A stretch of 64,000 bases of DNA from Endozoicomonas sp965208385 (lineage in GTDB: Bacteria; Pseudomonadota; Gammaproteobacteria; Pseudomonadales; Endozoicomonadaceae): contig CBDBOO010000049.1 in assembly GCA_965208385.1 (NCBI GenBank), positions 95,524 through 159,523 of the forward strand, given 5' to 3'. The notes under the pieces were generated by a model. That model saw only the letters and a list, made by a program, of their open reading frames with translations. It was not told where the DNA came from and did not search any database. Shown here in pieces: positions 56,416 to 64,000 of this stretch; position 1 is the first letter of the stretch; every line of letters starts with the position of its first letter. A program made the translations under genes and the position numbers.

Positions 56416-57450
56416 TTAGAAATAGAAACTCTGACCATCAATCACCGGCTGATGTGCCAGCCATTCACGATCCAGGATTTCGCCTTCTGTATTGCACTCG
56501 TTAAGTACCGTGACTCTTGTCTGCTGTCGGCTATTTCGCCGGAAGGGTTCAAGTTCAGGTACATCCAGTTCATGTTGTTGGCAGAGGGTTTCCAGAGCTT
56601 TCTGGTAATCTACTGCACCGCAACACTCGCTTTGGCACACTCTTAAACCGTCAGACTCCGCTGTCCGAAACGCTCCCATCAAATATTGCAGCTCCTGTTG
56701 CAATCGTTTCTGCTGAGCTTTTCCGGATTCCAGTTCCTCCTTGAGTCGGTTCAACCGTTGCTGTCTCTGACGATACGCCATGGACAACTTGTACCACTGA
56801 ACCTGTTCTGACAGACCTTGCGGACGGTAAAGATCCCGTTGAGGATCTTTGTCGGGTTCATCACCGTGCAACACTTGCTGCCAGAAATCTTCGGCTTCCG
56901 ATTGCAGCTGTAATACCAATATGTCATCTCTCGGAATCAACACCGGTAACAAGGGCAGACCTTTGTGATAGAAACAGAGCCAGGCGCTGCTGGCGTCTGC
57001 CACCAACATCTGGAACTGCACCTGCACAAACGCACGACGGTACCCGTCCGACTGGTCTCTCAGGGTTTTCACGTCCTGATAGACTTTTTCACACGGGCAT
57101 TTGAGTTCAACGGGAATACCGTTTTTGGTAATTCCATCAAAACTCGCTCTCAGAATGGGATTCTGATCGCTCTCAACACACACGGGTAATAAAGGTGCAT
57201 CACCCAGCGCTTGTTCCATTAAGTTTCGAGCGTCGTCTTCCTGTTCAATACCTCGTTGCACATGGGGGTTTGCCAATAAATCTTCCTCCTGCACAACTCC
57301 GGACTTCTCAGCCCACAGCTGCCATCGGGTTTTATACGGCACAACGCCCCCTAATGTTCCCAGCAAGACCGACGCATCACTGGCAGTTACACCACCTCTG
57401 CGCCAGTCAAGCCAGCCCTGCGACCGCTGCTCAAGATTAATTTGTTTCAT
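56416..57450 (-). CDS. exo: YqaJ-type recombination exonuclease (lambda Exo-like)
   Basis: 344 aa. QRSQGWLDWRRGGVTASDASVLLG is the YqaJ start, then RGIEQEDDARNLME, RASFDGIT and PVELKCPCEK hold the metal ligands of the PD-(D/E)XK core. It degrades the 5' strand of double-stranded DNA and hands it to the Bet annealase encoded upstream. Only intact nuclease of the block. It is the third gene of the bet unit, 11 bp after the small protein. Confidence 0.9.
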   Translation of the reverse strand: MKQINLEQRSQGWLDWRRGGVTASDASVLLGTLGGVVPYKTRWQLWAEKSGVVQEEDLLANPHVQRGIEQEDDARNLMEQALGDAPLLPVCVESDQNPILRASFDGITKNGIPVELKCPCEKVYQDVKTLRDQSDGYRRAFVQVQFQMLVADASSAWLCFYHKGLPLLPVLIPRDDILVLQLQSEAEDFWQQVLHGDEPDKDPQRDLYRPQGLSEQVQWYKLSMAYRQRQQRLNRLKEELESGKAQQKRLQQELQYLMGAFRTAESDGLRVCQSECCGAVDYQKALETLCQQHELDVPELEPFRRNSRQQTRVTVLNECNTEGEILDREWLAHQPVIDGQSFYF

Positions 57451-57460
57451 AACAAATCAC

Positions 57461-57778
57461 TCAAGCCATGGAAGCCGGTACCGCCGAAGCGGATTGAGCT
57501 TCATCGAGCCGAAACAGACAGTAGTTCAAAGCATTGCCATCGTCTTTAAAACGATCCTGAGCAAAACCCTGTGCTGCCGAAAAAGCACCGGTTCCTCTGG
57601 CTCGATCCACGACCTGATCAATGAACGACAGGATTTGTGGGTCAAGATCGGACGGTTCTGGTATTTCTACCTTCAGCCATTCAACGTCTGCTTCATCTAC
57701 TTCCAGCACATCCATATCCAGCTTGTCATTACGATCAATAATGTCAGCTTCCAATGCAGTCACCAGTGCTTCATTCAC
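57461..57778 (-). CDS. Small acidic protein of the bet-exo unit
   Basis: 105 aa, rich in aspartate and glutamate (DIIDRNDKLDMDVLEVDEAD). The ATG overlaps the bet stop by 4 bp. No recognised domain. Its position between bet and exo suggests a helper of the annealing pair. Confidence 0.7.
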   Translation of the reverse strand: MNEALVTALEADIIDRNDKLDMDVLEVDEADVEWLKVEIPEPSDLDPQILSFIDQVVDRARGTGAFSAAQGFAQDRFKDDGNALNYCLFRLDEAQSASAVPASMA

Positions 57779-59056
57779 CTCTGATTTAGCAGGCTTTTAC
57801 GGTTTCCTGTCTTGCCGTTATCACTTGTAACCTCAACCATTGTTTGTTCCGGTTGTTGAAGATTGGGCACTGATTCTCCCTGCTGGGATTCCAGTATCCG
57901 CTCCGCTTCATCCGGCTCAAACAAACCGCTGAGACCGTAAGCGACACGTATCGCTTGTATCTGGCTTTTGTGTCTAAGCATGCGCTTGGGACATGTTTGC
58001 CAAGGGCCAGGGAACTTCCTGCCATTCTTGATAGGGGCTGGACGATAGAGCTCATCCAGATATTCCCGCACTCGAATAGCATGTTCTCGATCCTTACGAT
58101 AAATCACTGATTCCATCCATGGATGACAGGGTTTCATATCCTCGTCGAACTGAATCAGTTCATCGGGGTAGTTAAATTCCATCCCGTTGCTCTGTGGGTT
58201 GGAATTCATTATGGATACCCAGCCGTCGATTGAAATCACAGGCAGTACACAGCCTTTACGGTCAGCGAGCGCCCATATTTGTCGAACAAAAGGGTTTAAC
58301 CCATAGGTGTCAGCCACCGACAACAAAGACAACAACTGCTCCCGTGTAGGAACACTGCCGTTTTGGTACGCCCGGCATGGGCATGAACTTATGGGGTGCA
58401 AGTCCCCTGTGGGTAAACCAGCATCTGACTGGCGGTAAAGACGCCTGCTGATGATAACCACTAGCTTAAGGCAAGTGCAATCTCGTGAGAGATTGTGCGG
58501 AGGCAGTCTGACTGCAAAAGTGCGAGCCGACGGACAGAAATCGCATACAAGGCCGACTTCTCGTGGGCGAGTGAGCCAAAGATCACAAAGCCCTCTGGTT
58601 TGAGAGATACGGTAAATGCGGCGGTTGTGCACTGACAGTTCATGTTCTTATCCGGGGAGATCTGCTCAACATGCGATCGGTCAATCCCAGTTCTCAGCCA
58701 CTGGTTACAACAGGCTCGGCGAGCAGTGATTCATCACCCTGTTCGAGCAAACCCGATGACAACCGATAGCGCCTGCAGGAGCAATTTTGCATGGTGATTG
58801 GACAGAAGTCAGCAGAGGCCATAGTAGTTGTTCGACAGGAGTCGTCAACGAAGGGCTGAACATAGAAAGCAGAGAGGAGTCATTTGCCCTCAATAGCGAA
58901 TGTGCCGACCGGCTCTTACTCGATATTGGCGACAGTTTATGAAACCAGCTCTGGTTAACATTGAGTGTGCATGGAACCAAACCTTGGACTCAAGAATGAG
59001 GATAAAGGTGACAGTTACAGGCTACTGAACTCAATGAAGGTTAAAACTTTCTGTGA

Positions 59057-59089
59057 ACCGCCCGGTGCGGACCCGCAAGCCGTGGTGGT
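59057..59089 (+). other. Domain V of the outer group II intron
   Basis: ACCGCC...GGTGGT lower stem, TGCG-GACC-CGCA upper stem with a tetraloop and a two-base bulge, as in domain V of bacterial group II introns. It is followed at once by a second intron 5' end rather than by its own domain VI. Confidence 0.7.
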
Positions 59090-59621
59090 GGTGTGTCATG
59101 AGAACAGAGTCGGTCTGTTCGTAACTGTAATTGAGATGGAGGTGGGCCCTCCGGTGGCGGCTTCTGGAAGCGACCACCAAACCACTGTGAGCTGCGTTGA
59201 TTAAGAGTCAGGGTGGTGAGCGTCACAGAAAAGGCGCAACTAGATTGCGTCAGGTATGAGTTCGGGAGATGAACGCAAGTGAACCATTGATGACGTGTCG
59301 TAAGCGTATATATCGACATCAAAAATGAGGGGCACCACTACCTTATGATAAGTTCAGGGGTTATCCAGTTACTGCCTGAGCGGTGTCCGGCACAAAGATG
59401 GCATGAACCGATTTCAGGCTCTTTTATGGAACATGAGAACCTGTCGCTCTGGTGTTAAGGGAGCCAGCCAAGCTGACAAACAGCAAGGCTCAGAGTACCA
59501 ATACAGAGCACAGGGGCGGATCAGCTCGTAGTAGTGTTGAAGCATCTGTAATGGATGTGGAGCAAAGGGGCTGACTTATCCAGCGGAAGGAGTAGATCAA
59601 CCGATTTATTGGAATGAATCT

Positions 59622-60869
59622 ATGACGGAAGCAAAACCGTTCACAATTTCTAAAGAGCTTGTCTATCAAGCCTGGCGAAGCGTGAAAGCGAACAAAGGTG
59701 CTGCCGGTATTGATGGTCAGTCTCTGGCTGACTTTGAAACCCATTTAGGCAAGAACCTGTACAAAATATGGAACAGAATGTCATCGGGCAGTTACTTTCC
59801 TCCCCCCGTCATGCGTGTAGCCATCGACAAGAAAGATGGAGGCACGAGGCTGCTGGGAGTACCGACGGTAGCCGACCGTGTAGCCCAAACTGTGGTAAAG
59901 CTGATAGTCGAGCCATTAGTGGAACCTGTATTTCATGAAAACTCCTACGGCTACAGACCTAACCGCTCAGCGCATCAGGCGTTGGCGTTAGCTCGAAAAC
60001 GCTGCTGGCGACGAGACTGGGTCATTGATCTGGACATCAAAGGTTTTTTCGATAATCTGGATCATAAACTCATCATGCGAGCAGTGGAACATCACATCAG
60101 GGAACCTTGGGTATTGTTGTACATCAAACGTTGGCTTCAGGCTCCGGTTGAAAATGAAAGTCAGGAGTGTCCGCGCGTAAAAGGAACGCCACAAGGGGGA
60201 GTTATTAGCCCATTGTTGGCAAACCTGTTCATGCATTATGCGTTTGATCATTGGTTGGAATGTAATATCCAGAATGTCTGGTTTGAGCGTTTTGCTGATG
60301 ATGCGGTTATTCATTGTCACAGTAAACAAGAAGCAGAGTTCACGCTGGAAGCAGTAAGACGTCGTTTACTCGACTGTGGTCTTACATTGCATCCGGAAAA
60401 GACGAAACTGGTTTACTGTAAGGATGAGGACAGAACAGAAACGCATGAAAACACATCTTTTGATTTTCTAAGTTATACATTCAGAACGAGATTAGCCAGA
60501 AACCGGTATGGGAAATTCTTTCCCAACTTCTTGCCAGCGATGAGCAAGGCATCCGCCCAGCGTATCAAAGACAAGATAAGGGAGTTAGAAATTCCCACGA
60601 AACGATCATTGTACTCTCTTGAAGAGCTTGCAAAACTGATCAATCCACGTGTTCAGGGCTGGATCAACTACTTTGGAAAATTTTATCCATCAGAGTTGAG
60701 AAGAGTATTGTCATATGTGGAAGCCACTCTGGTTCGATGGGCTATGGGAAAATACAAGAAATTGAGGGGCAGAAAGAAGCGTGCAGCTCGATGTTTGGGG
60801 CGCATCGCTCAGAAAGCTCCTTGGTTAATGGCACATTGGCGAGCAGGCTGTGTGTCAGCGGTTGGATAA
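59622..60869 (+). CDS. ltrA: Group II intron reverse transcriptase/maturase
   Basis: 415 aa. RT0-RT7 are recognisable: ANKGAAGIDGQSLADF, RVAIDKKDGGTRLLGVPTV, PVFHENSYGYRPNRSAHQAL, VIDLDIKGFFDNLDH, KGTPQGGVISPLLANLFM. The active site is FADD in place of the usual YADD. The maturase domain follows (INPRVQGWINYFGKFYPSEL). No HNH endonuclease domain. Frame intact. It is needed for intron splicing and mobility. Confidence 0.95.
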   Translation: MTEAKPFTISKELVYQAWRSVKANKGAAGIDGQSLADFETHLGKNLYKIWNRMSSGSYFPPPVMRVAIDKKDGGTRLLGVPTVADRVAQTVVKLIVEPLVEPVFHENSYGYRPNRSAHQALALARKRCWRRDWVIDLDIKGFFDNLDHKLIMRAVEHHIREPWVLLYIKRWLQAPVENESQECPRVKGTPQGGVISPLLANLFMHYAFDHWLECNIQNVWFERFADDAVIHCHSKQEAEFTLEAVRRRLLDCGLTLHPEKTKLVYCKDEDRTETHENTSFDFLSYTFRTRLARNRYGKFFPNFLPAMSKASAQRIKDKIRELEIPTKRSLYSLEELAKLINPRVQGWINYFGKFYPSELRRVLSYVEATLVRWAMGKYKKLRGRKKRAARCLGRIAQKAPWLMAHWRAGCVSAVG

Positions 60870-60872
60870 GAA

Positions 60873-60908
60873 GAGCCGGATGAATCGAGAGGTTCAAGTC
60901 CGGATCTG
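60873..60908 (+). other. Domain V of the inner group II intron
   Basis: GAGCCGGAT...AAGTCCGGATCTGT, with the AGC catalytic triad, starting 3 bases after the RT stop. Confidence 0.8.
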
Positions 60909-61152
60909 TGAGCAACTGACGGGGAGGTTCCGCCGGTTGACTCGACTGGGGAGGGCTGGAGAAAAACCAGCCCTTACCCGATTTGGCGAAAGGCCGTGTG
61001 TGCCAACGTATTCAGCAACTCATCTTCACGAAAGCCATAGCGTTCGGCAAAACGAGTGACCAAGTCATTGGCACTGTTGGTCTCACAGTTAGACGCATTA
61101 CCGTCAAGAAGGGTCATGGGAAGTTCTCCTGCTCTGAACGAGCAAAAAAAAA

Positions 61153-61186
61153 GCAGAACTTCCCTGCGAGGCAGAAAAAATTCTGC
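61153..61186 (-). promoter_or_regulatory. Leader hairpin C before bet
   Basis: In the sense RNA GCAGAA pairs with UUCUGC; inner CTGC-CTC-GCAG hairpin; nine U and GCUC follow; then CAGGAG and the ATG at 61117. Third example of the layout seen in hairpins A and B. Confidence 0.65.
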
Positions 61187-62047
61187 CAAGCAGATAGGCG
61201 TGCACATTCCGACAGCAAAGCCGTCAGACAGACACGTCACAAACGTTAATCACCGAAGTGATTTTATGACACGCAACGCCGATATTTATCGGGTTGGTGC
61301 AGAGGGTATACAGCAGTCTCTACAAACCAAAGTTTACAAACCAAGGTTTAATAAATCAAAGCTGCACTGAGCAGTACGACCGAAGTCGTTGATCCTGATT
61401 AATTCCCAAAGGAATCATTCAAAATGGAAGTCCGGAGTGCCTTGCTGTTCAATCATTTTATGTAGCCATGTCGTCCAACAAGACCTGTCACATTCTGCTG
61501 CGTCGAACCCTTTCCGCCGGATCTGAGGGCTCTCCTAACCTGAATGTGGTGTGTGCTGTGCAGGGCATTCTTCAGTGAAGACGTCGCATAACCGGCGTAT
61601 ATCAAAAACGACATACTCTGGTTATCTCCATTCTACCCAACACGTCGTTTTACCTGCTCCTCTTTTACATAAAGCCAGCTTATATAAAGTAAGAGGACAG
61701 AACCGTTTTAGTGTGACGGAACACAGTGAAAAGCGGTGAAAAAGAAACTCTACAATGAAAAGCGCTTCTCAAGAATAGTGGCAGTATAGGATAGGTTTAG
61801 GCTGAATGAGGAAGAATATTGAACGATAAGAAATACGCAGATAACAAAAAACCTCGCATGATAACGAGGTGAGGTTTTTTCATTCCGGAACCGACTGAAC
61901 ACTGTTGCCATTATTCTATTCAGCGTCGTTATCATGCCGATAATCTATTGTTATTCTTATTTTGGCATCAGATCGTTACCTTCTGGTAACTTTGTACTGG
62001 AATGAGCTCAGACTACGTATTTCCCGCTACAAAAGCAATAACCTAAA
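61187..62047. other. Gene-poor region between bet and the recombinase
   Basis: About 860 bp. It holds the likely bet promoter region, a repeated ACAAACCAA (about 61321-61342), a long imperfect hairpin near 61657-61694 and the terminator at 61846. No frame here has a convincing start and composition. Confidence 0.5.
61846..61880. terminator. Bidirectional terminator
   Basis: AAAAAACCTC (61846-61855) and its inverse GAGGTTTTTT (61871-61880) around a 15-base loop, which itself has CGAGGT able to pair with ACCTCG. A/T runs on both sides allow use in both directions. It lies 3' of the recombinase gene. Confidence 0.85.
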
Positions 62048-63163
62048 TCAGACTTCTGCCTTATATTGACTGACGTAACTGGCCATTACATCCACTCTAT
62101 TATGCCCTAGCTCTTGGGCCACAACAGATCGAGCGTATTGATCCATTTCTTTGGGGCATCGTGTTTTTTTTGTAAAAACGGGTGCTTCATATCCAGTAAC
62201 CTGCTGATACCGTTCACAGGCATAGGCTGCTCGTAAATCATGGCGATTTGTTAAGCCCTGTTGTTTCAAAACCGAACCACTGTAATGACGTACTGAACAC
62301 AGAAAGTCTGGCAGGCGCTTGTCTTCTGGTACCAGGTTATCGTTGTGTTTTTGCAGTGCGGCGGCGGTTTCAAGGGCTTTTATAGTGGACTCACTGATAG
62401 GGACCCAGCGTTCAACACGACTGGGACTGGTGACGGTGCTTTTACCTCGACCTCCTTTAGTGCCGCGTTCTATATCTACCTTGCCCAATGTTCTTGCTTG
62501 ATCCAGAGCGTGATTACAGTCCAGCAAAGCCGCTTCCCGACTGCGAAGCCCTAACTCACGACACAAGCCCAAGATAGCTGCAATTCGTTCATGACCTTGA
62601 TGACATAAAATCTGCTGAACCACTGCCAGCTTTTCTCTGCTTATTTCCGGTGGTTGGGTTCGGCTATGGTGTCGTTGTGCCTGCAGTGCTTCTGCGGGTT
62701 TGATACTGATATCACCATTGCCTCTCAAAGCTTTTAATACAGTATTACAGGTGGAAAGCCGGTTTTGTGCGGTAGACACAGCCAACGGTTTACCCTGTCC
62801 TTGTAATCTTGCCCGCAAATAATCTGAGTACCGGTTCAATGTGTGGCGCTTGATTTGACGAGCTTCTTTAATGTCTTGAGTCTTTGCCCAGTCACAAAAC
62901 AGCTTCCACCGTTGTGAGTGCGAAGCGATTGAATGGTGTTGCCCAGCCATGGTGGTGCGTAATGCATTGCAACCGGCGAACGATAATGACCCACCGTAAC
63001 CGTAGTTTTTAGCTTCTTTTTGTGGATCGTTACTGACAAATCTAGGCACAACTTCCTCCTTCCGTCCAAATCCGGCACATGGGAAACCTGTCCTAAACAA
63101 CCCTGGAATGTTTAATGGTGGATTGATTAACGCATCAATCAAACGGGACAGCCTGTAACGCAA
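62048..63163 (-). CDS. int: Tyrosine recombinase / integrase
   Basis: 371 aa as the frame is open; the true start may be an internal Met. N-terminal SAM-like core-binding domain (HSQRWKLFCDWAKTQDIKEARQIKRHTLNRYSDYLRARL), then the catalytic domain with R in CRELGLRSREAALLD, HxxR as RHDLRAAYA, and LGHNRVDVMASYVSQY with the last histidine and the nucleophilic tyrosine. It probably mobilised the recombination block. Frame intact. It is the Integrase_1-like type known from plasmids and ICEs. Confidence 0.88.
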   Translation of the reverse strand: MRYRLSRLIDALINPPLNIPGLFRTGFPCAGFGRKEEVVPRFVSNDPQKEAKNYGYGGSLSFAGCNALRTTMAGQHHSIASHSQRWKLFCDWAKTQDIKEARQIKRHTLNRYSDYLRARLQGQGKPLAVSTAQNRLSTCNTVLKALRGNGDISIKPAEALQAQRHHSRTQPPEISREKLAVVQQILCHQGHERIAAILGLCRELGLRSREAALLDCNHALDQARTLGKVDIERGTKGGRGKSTVTSPSRVERWVPISESTIKALETAAALQKHNDNLVPEDKRLPDFLCSVRHYSGSVLKQQGLTNRHDLRAAYACERYQQVTGYEAPVFTKKTRCPKEMDQYARSVVAQELGHNRVDVMASYVSQYKAEV

Positions 63164-64000
63164 GGGTAGCGGGCAGAGTAGCTACAAAAAGCCGGTGCTG
63201 ATGCCAGCAGCTGGGAACGCTTACCGTAGTACTTTTTAGAAATAAAAAGCCGGGTTAGGTAAAACAGTCCGTTCTTACATGCTGCAAAAATGCAGGGTAA
63301 ATGCCGATAAACGACACTGGATTGGCTGCAGGGCACGAATGCCAACAGCTATAGAGCTTGTCTCTGGGAAGCAATATTTGAATGTCCATAAGGCTCGATA
63401 TTCTGAGCGATAAAAAGCAAACAGATATCCACAGATTCCAAACCGGAAACAGCACAGAAAGGCAGTTAAGCTTTGTTCAGAAATGATTCAAAACAGAGCA
63501 CAACCGTATGAGGAAAAACCCGAATGGGTTCCGCCCGTGTTACATAATCCGAAGACTATGCGAAAAAAGTCACTCGAAGCGTCGCTGTTGCCTCACGGCA
63601 ATAGAAGTGTGGTTTTGCACAGGCCACGTCGAAACATTGCTGCATCTCCTTCCTATAACAAAACCTCCGCTGCTCAAGAGTCCACGTCGAAAGAGGTTAG
63701 CCTTTCTCCTTACTCGGGGCGGCGGGTGGAGTTTGGATAGTATAATTCAGAAATTGGGGTTTAGTGAATTTGATGAAACTGTTTACTCGTCGCGCCTGTT
63801 CATCCCTGCAGACGGAGATAGCACTAACTCGTCGATAGGTTTTTTTTGCAAGTAGTGCTAAACAAATACGTCTGCCCTGCCTACCTGTTCCTGATTTATT
63901 GTTTGCCGTGAAAATCCCCGAATTCAGGGCGCAGACAACCGCCCTGCACAGAACAAGGAACTATCGTATTAATTGTGGATCAGGTTAATTATGGCCCTTT
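63164..64000. other. No supported gene to the window end
   Basis: About 840 bp. Several short open frames exist (for example 63483-63740, 85 codons, basic and serine-rich) but none has a clear ribosome binding site or a recognisable domain. The region may hold the recombinase promoter and an attachment site. A gene could continue beyond the window. Confidence 0.5.

Larger units (their letters stand above)
59091..60946 (+). mobile_element. Inner group II intron with reverse transcriptase
   Basis: Starts GTGTG (59091), directly after the outer domain V. It has its own RT in domain IV, its own domain V (60873-60908), and a domain VI (CAAC...GGTTG with a bulged A, 60912-60940) ending CTCGAC. About 1.86 kb, the usual size for an intron with RT. 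Inserted between domains V and VI of the outer intron. Confidence 0.78.
58366..60985 (+). mobile_element. Outer group II intron without ORF (twintron)
   Basis: Starts GTACGCCCGGCATGGGC, a form of the GUGYG group II 5' end, and ends ...CCAGCCCTTACCCGAT. Its domain V is at 59057-59089 and its domain VI (GGAGGGCTGGAGAAAAACCAGCCC) at about 60950-60974, i.e. separated by a second intron. Without that insert it is about 765 nt, normal for an ORF-less intron. Exon junctions are ambiguous by up to 4 bases because of repeated T and G. Confidence 0.8.
57775..61117 (-). pseudogene. bet: Bet/RecT single-strand annealing protein, split by group II introns
   Basis: First exon 61117-60986 (MTLLDGNASNCETNS to LAHTAFRQ) and second exon 58365-57775 (NGSVPTREQLLSLLSVADTY to the stop) join in frame. 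LLSVADTYGLNPFVRQIWAL is the Bet/RecT core. The introns lie in the opposite orientation (their RT is on the plus strand), so they cannot be spliced from bet mRNA and the gene is inactivated. The frame that starts at 58632 has about 80 meaningless residues from the intron. Confidence 0.88.

Noticed and set aside
58372..58632. N-terminal extension of the Bet frame into the intron
   Set aside because: These codons are antisense intron sequence; the true N-terminus is at 61117.
61056..61370. 104-codon plus frame opposite the bet start
   Set aside because: It crosses leader hairpin C and the conserved bet N-terminus on the other strand.
63483..63740. 85-codon basic frame near the window end
   Set aside because: No ribosome binding site or domain; overlaps another frame of equal quality.

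Overview
The window reads as a chromosome segment of a gammaproteobacterium with very many insertion sequences. The gene set (ubiC-ubiA-phoB-phoR beside rubredoxin, a CsrB/RsmZ-like RNA, prkA-yeaH-spoVR, HU, an H-NS-like protein, leucine dehydrogenase with a branched-chain keto-acid dehydrogenase) and the IS load suit an Oceanospirillales/Endozoicomonas-like host. That assignment is inference from gene content, not a database result.

Layout. (1) 1-2443: end of a GspE/PilB-type secretion ATPase and a small exported protein. (2) 2440-12456: an IS thicket. An IS66 lies beside one unknown host gene that is broken into three pieces (12456-12306, 8473-8141, 4604-4347). The breaks are two tandem IS110 elements and an IS630 that itself carries an ISAs1 and an ISKra4. 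A 160-bp MITE with the IS630 termini sits in the second IS110. After removal of the elements the host reading frame closes exactly. (3) 12533-43689: ordinary chromosome. It holds mtnN, a glutarate/lysine breakdown operon, hemerythrin, alr, lrp, PilZ, leucine dehydrogenase plus keto-acid dehydrogenase E1-alpha, E1-beta and E2, prkA-yeaH-spoVR, a fatty-acid desaturase, an H-NS-like protein, phoBR with a Pho box, ubiA, ubiC, a BMP-type nucleoside ABC transporter, rubredoxin, HU, an SCP2-domain protein and a DUF2157 membrane protein. (4) 43843-47163: two identical tRNA-Leu genes, a possible effector, a decayed tyrosine phosphatase, a CsrB/RsmZ-like sRNA and tRNA-Thr. (5) 47094-63163: remnant of an integrative element. 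It carries a heptamer repeat cluster and a bet / exo / CobS-like / DUF3150 / CobT-like recombination block like that of SXT/R391-type ICEs, plus a tyrosine recombinase. Four of the six block genes are interrupted (by two ISKra4, one of them with an IS630 inside, by an ISKra4 fragment with a 274-bp duplication, and by a group II intron inside a group II intron).

How the parts work together. Glutarate semialdehyde dehydrogenase, glutarate CoA-transferase and glutaryl-CoA dehydrogenase form the lower lysine/5-aminovalerate pathway. Leucine dehydrogenase feeds the E1/E2 complex, with Lrp and alanine racemase nearby. PhoB and PhoR probably regulate themselves through the Pho box. The recombination block is organised as three translation units (bet-orf-exo, cobS-DUF3150, cobT), each preceded by the same kind of two-tier hairpin with a T-tract just before the ribosome binding site.

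Most noteworthy: the twintron in bet, the CsrB-like RNA, the repeated leader hairpins, the pair of candidate IS110 bridge RNAs and the exactly reconstructable broken host gene.
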